The position numbers and the translations under genes are program-made. This document shows positions 62,645 through 64,000 of a stretch of 64,000 bases of DNA, piece by piece (the stretch's first letter is position 1; each line of letters starts with the position of its first letter). The notes beneath the pieces were generated by a model. It did not search any database, was not told the origin of the DNA, and was given only the letters and a program-made list of their open reading frames with translations. The DNA is from an uncultured Eisenbergiella sp. GTDB taxonomy: Bacteria > Bacillota > Clostridia > Lachnospirales > Lachnospiraceae. Where the stretch lies: positions 90,371 through 154,370 of the forward strand of contig CANRGX010000002.1 of assembly GCA_947630215.1 (NCBI GenBank), in the 5' to 3' direction.

Positions 62645-63655
62645 ATGGCATTATTTGAATCATATGAAAGACGCATCAAACAGATTGATGCGGTGTTGAA
62701 CAGCTACGGCATCGCTTCCATCGAGGAAGCGGAGAAGATCACCAAGGATGCGGGCCTGGATGTCTATCACATGGTGGAAAAGATCCAGCCGATCTGCTTT
62801 GAAAACGCAAAGTGGGCCTACACCGTAGGCGCGGCCATCGCGATTAAAAAAGGCTGCCGCAAGGCTTCCGACGCGGCTGCGGCCATCGGCGAAGGACTGC
62901 AGTCCTTCTGTATCCCAGGTTCCGTGGCGGATCAGCGCAAAGTCGGCCTGGGACACGGCAATCTGGGCAAGATGCTGCTGGAGGAGGACACCGACTGCTT
63001 CTGCTTTTTGGCAGGTCATGAATCCTTCGCGGCTGCGGAAGGCGCTATCGGTATCGCCGAGAAGGCCAACCGTGTCCGCAAGAAACCCCTGCGTGTCATT
63101 TTGAACGGCCTGGGCAAAGACGCAGCGCAGATCATCGCCAGAATCAACGGCTTTACCTTTGTGGAGACCCAGATGGACTACTACACCGGCGAAGTCAAGG
63201 AAGTATTCCGCAAGTCCTATTCCAACGGCCCCCGCGCGAAGGTGAACTGCTACGGCGCCAACGATGTGACCGAGGGCGTGGCGATCATGTGGAAAGAGGG
63301 CGTGGATGTTTCCATCACCGGCAATTCCACCAACCCCACCCGTTTCCAGCACCCTGTCGCGGGCACCTACAAGAAGGAGTGCAACGAGAAGGGCAAGAAA
63401 TATTTCTCCGTGGCGTCCGGCGGCGGCACCGGCCGTACCCTGCACCCCGATAACATGGCGGCCGGCCCTGCTTCCTACGGCATGACCGATACCATGGGCC
63501 GGATGCACTCCGATGCGCAGTTTGCGGGTTCTTCTTCCGTTCCGGCGCACGTGGAGATGATGGGCCTGATTGGCGCCGGCAATAACCCGATGGTCGGGAT
63601 GACCGTATCGGTAGCCGTTGCTGTGGAAGAAGCTGCCAAGGCTGGGAAGTTCTGA
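62645..63655 (+). CDS. GGGtGRT family protein
   Basis: This 336-aa protein is named for its SGGGTGRTLHPDNMAAGPASYG motif, here near residue 258. Other conserved-looking parts are GFTFVETQMDYYTGEVKEVFRKSY near 172, GNSTNPTRFQHPVAGTYKKEC near 220, and a C-terminal PMVGMTVSVAVAVEEAAK. It contains several Cys residues that could bind a cluster. No function is established to my knowledge. AAGGAGG lies before the start. The upstream scaffold-like gene is its constant partner. A bidirectional terminator follows. Confidence 0.9.
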   Translation: MALFESYERRIKQIDAVLNSYGIASIEEAEKITKDAGLDVYHMVEKIQPICFENAKWAYTVGAAIAIKKGCRKASDAAAAIGEGLQSFCIPGSVADQRKVGLGHGNLGKMLLEEDTDCFCFLAGHESFAAAEGAIGIAEKANRVRKKPLRVILNGLGKDAAQIIARINGFTFVETQMDYYTGEVKEVFRKSYSNGPRAKVNCYGANDVTEGVAIMWKEGVDVSITGNSTNPTRFQHPVAGTYKKECNEKGKKYFSVASGGGTGRTLHPDNMAAGPASYGMTDTMGRMHSDAQFAGSSSVPAHVEMMGLIGAGNNPMVGMTVSVAVAVEEAAKAGKF

Positions 63656-63670
63656 AAAATCCAGTAAAAT

Positions 63671-63713
63671 AAAGGGTTTCCGCTGATGTAAATTGTCGGC
63701 GGGAACCCTTTTT
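63671..63713. terminator. Bidirectional terminator after GGGtGRT
   Basis: AAAGGGTTTCCGC and GCGGGAACCCTTT form 13 bp with one G-U pair around a loop of about 15 nt, with T- and A-runs outside. It also serves the convergent partial gene. Confidence 0.85.
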
Positions 63714-63727
63714 CGTGTGGGAAACTT

Positions 63728-64000
63728 TTATACCCATGTCCAGCCGGAAGGATCCAGAAGCCGATCCGTTATCCGGGATTTCAGCTGTGTTTCAAAGACG
63801 TCCCGATCGACCTGTTTGCCATCGATTTCATAGTAGGGACACGGTTCCGGGCTGTCTGACGGGATTTTTTCTTTTCGCACAAACAGATGGGAAAGCTCCT
63901 TTCGCTGTCCGTCCGGCAGATACGAGAAAAGCGTATAGGAGCAGGTGCCGTTATACTCATACTGACTGACCATCGTGCCGTCCTCCAGAGGGTATTCCTG
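63728..64000 (-). CDS. Partial unidentified protein, cut by the window edge
   Basis: The last 90 residues of a protein whose start lies beyond position 64000. The frame stays open to the edge, so the Met codon at 63973 is probably internal. The visible part is polar with PCPYYEIDGKQVDRDVFET and ends in SGWTWV. I recognise no family. The composition fits the C terminus of a secreted or lipoprotein-like product, but this is a guess. Confidence 0.5.
   Translation of the reverse strand, partial: QEYPLEDGTMVSQYEYNGTCSYTLFSYLPDGQRKELSHLFVRKEKIPSDSPEPCPYYEIDGKQVDRDVFETQLKSRITDRLLDPSGWTWV

Overview
This 64 kb window comes from a Gram-positive Clostridia genome, most likely a Lachnospiraceae member with moderately high GC and G/C-rich third codon positions. 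The evidence is strong AGGAGG-type ribosome binding sites, HrcA/CIRCE heat-shock operators, a CcpA-type cre site, GntR/YtrA and HrcA style regulation, and lineage-restricted families (DUF5717, DUF5716, DUF5685, GGGtGRT protein). The layout is dense and mostly chromosomal housekeeping. I see no tRNA, rRNA, IS element, prophage or CRISPR array.

Region by region. 0-5.5 kb: end of a trp operon (trpA), a flavodoxin, DNA-3-methyladenine glycosylase I, branched-chain aminotransferase, a PrsA-like foldase lipoprotein and a split chromate transporter. 5.7-8 kb: htpG under its own CIRCE operator. 8-11.4 kb: a SpoIID-like/peptidoglycan-binding protein and a YtrA-type regulator with its ABC exporter. 11.5-17.3 kb: a three-gene operon of poorly described proteins (1181-aa beta/alpha-repeat DUF5717, an actin/Hsp70-like DUF5716 and a TPR protein). 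17.3-19.3 kb: PHP phosphatase and an SGNH esterase. 19.3-22.7 kb: gap, pgk, tpiA. 22.7-24.7 kb: zinc-ribbon membrane protein, DUF5685 and a J-domain/TPR protein. 24.8-31.4 kb: MATE pump, two-component system, efp, groES-groEL with a second CIRCE. 31.4-39.8 kb: a candidate small RNA, pepF, ptsI, an anti-sigma-like protein, polA, coaE and a YycJ-like hydrolase. 39.8-44.2 kb: ACT/DUF711 pair, second MATE pump, tmcAL. 44.2-49.4 kb: pta-ackA downstream of a cre site, then an MBOAT/SGNH O-acetylation pair. 49.4-51.6 kb: a membrane-anchored coiled-coil protein with a Cys/His-rich domain and a short upstream overlapping ORF. 51.6-58.8 kb: ABC importer without a binding protein, argH, asd, topB and a left-handed beta-helix protein. 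58.8-63.7 kb: a complete ABC_sub_bind importer, then an Fe-S-scaffold-like protein with GGGtGRT. A gene fragment lies at the right edge.

The genes describe a fermentative anaerobe: lower glycolysis, PTS enzyme I, acetate formation by pta-ackA, amino acid synthesis, and chaperones under HrcA. The most interesting unexplained content is the DUF5717-DUF5716-TPR operon, which I read as an actin/Hsp70-fold ATPase with two large scaffold proteins, and the separate zinc-ribbon/DUF5685/J-protein operon, which could supply a J-domain partner. All functional proposals for these two are inference from sequence; no searches or structure predictions could be run.
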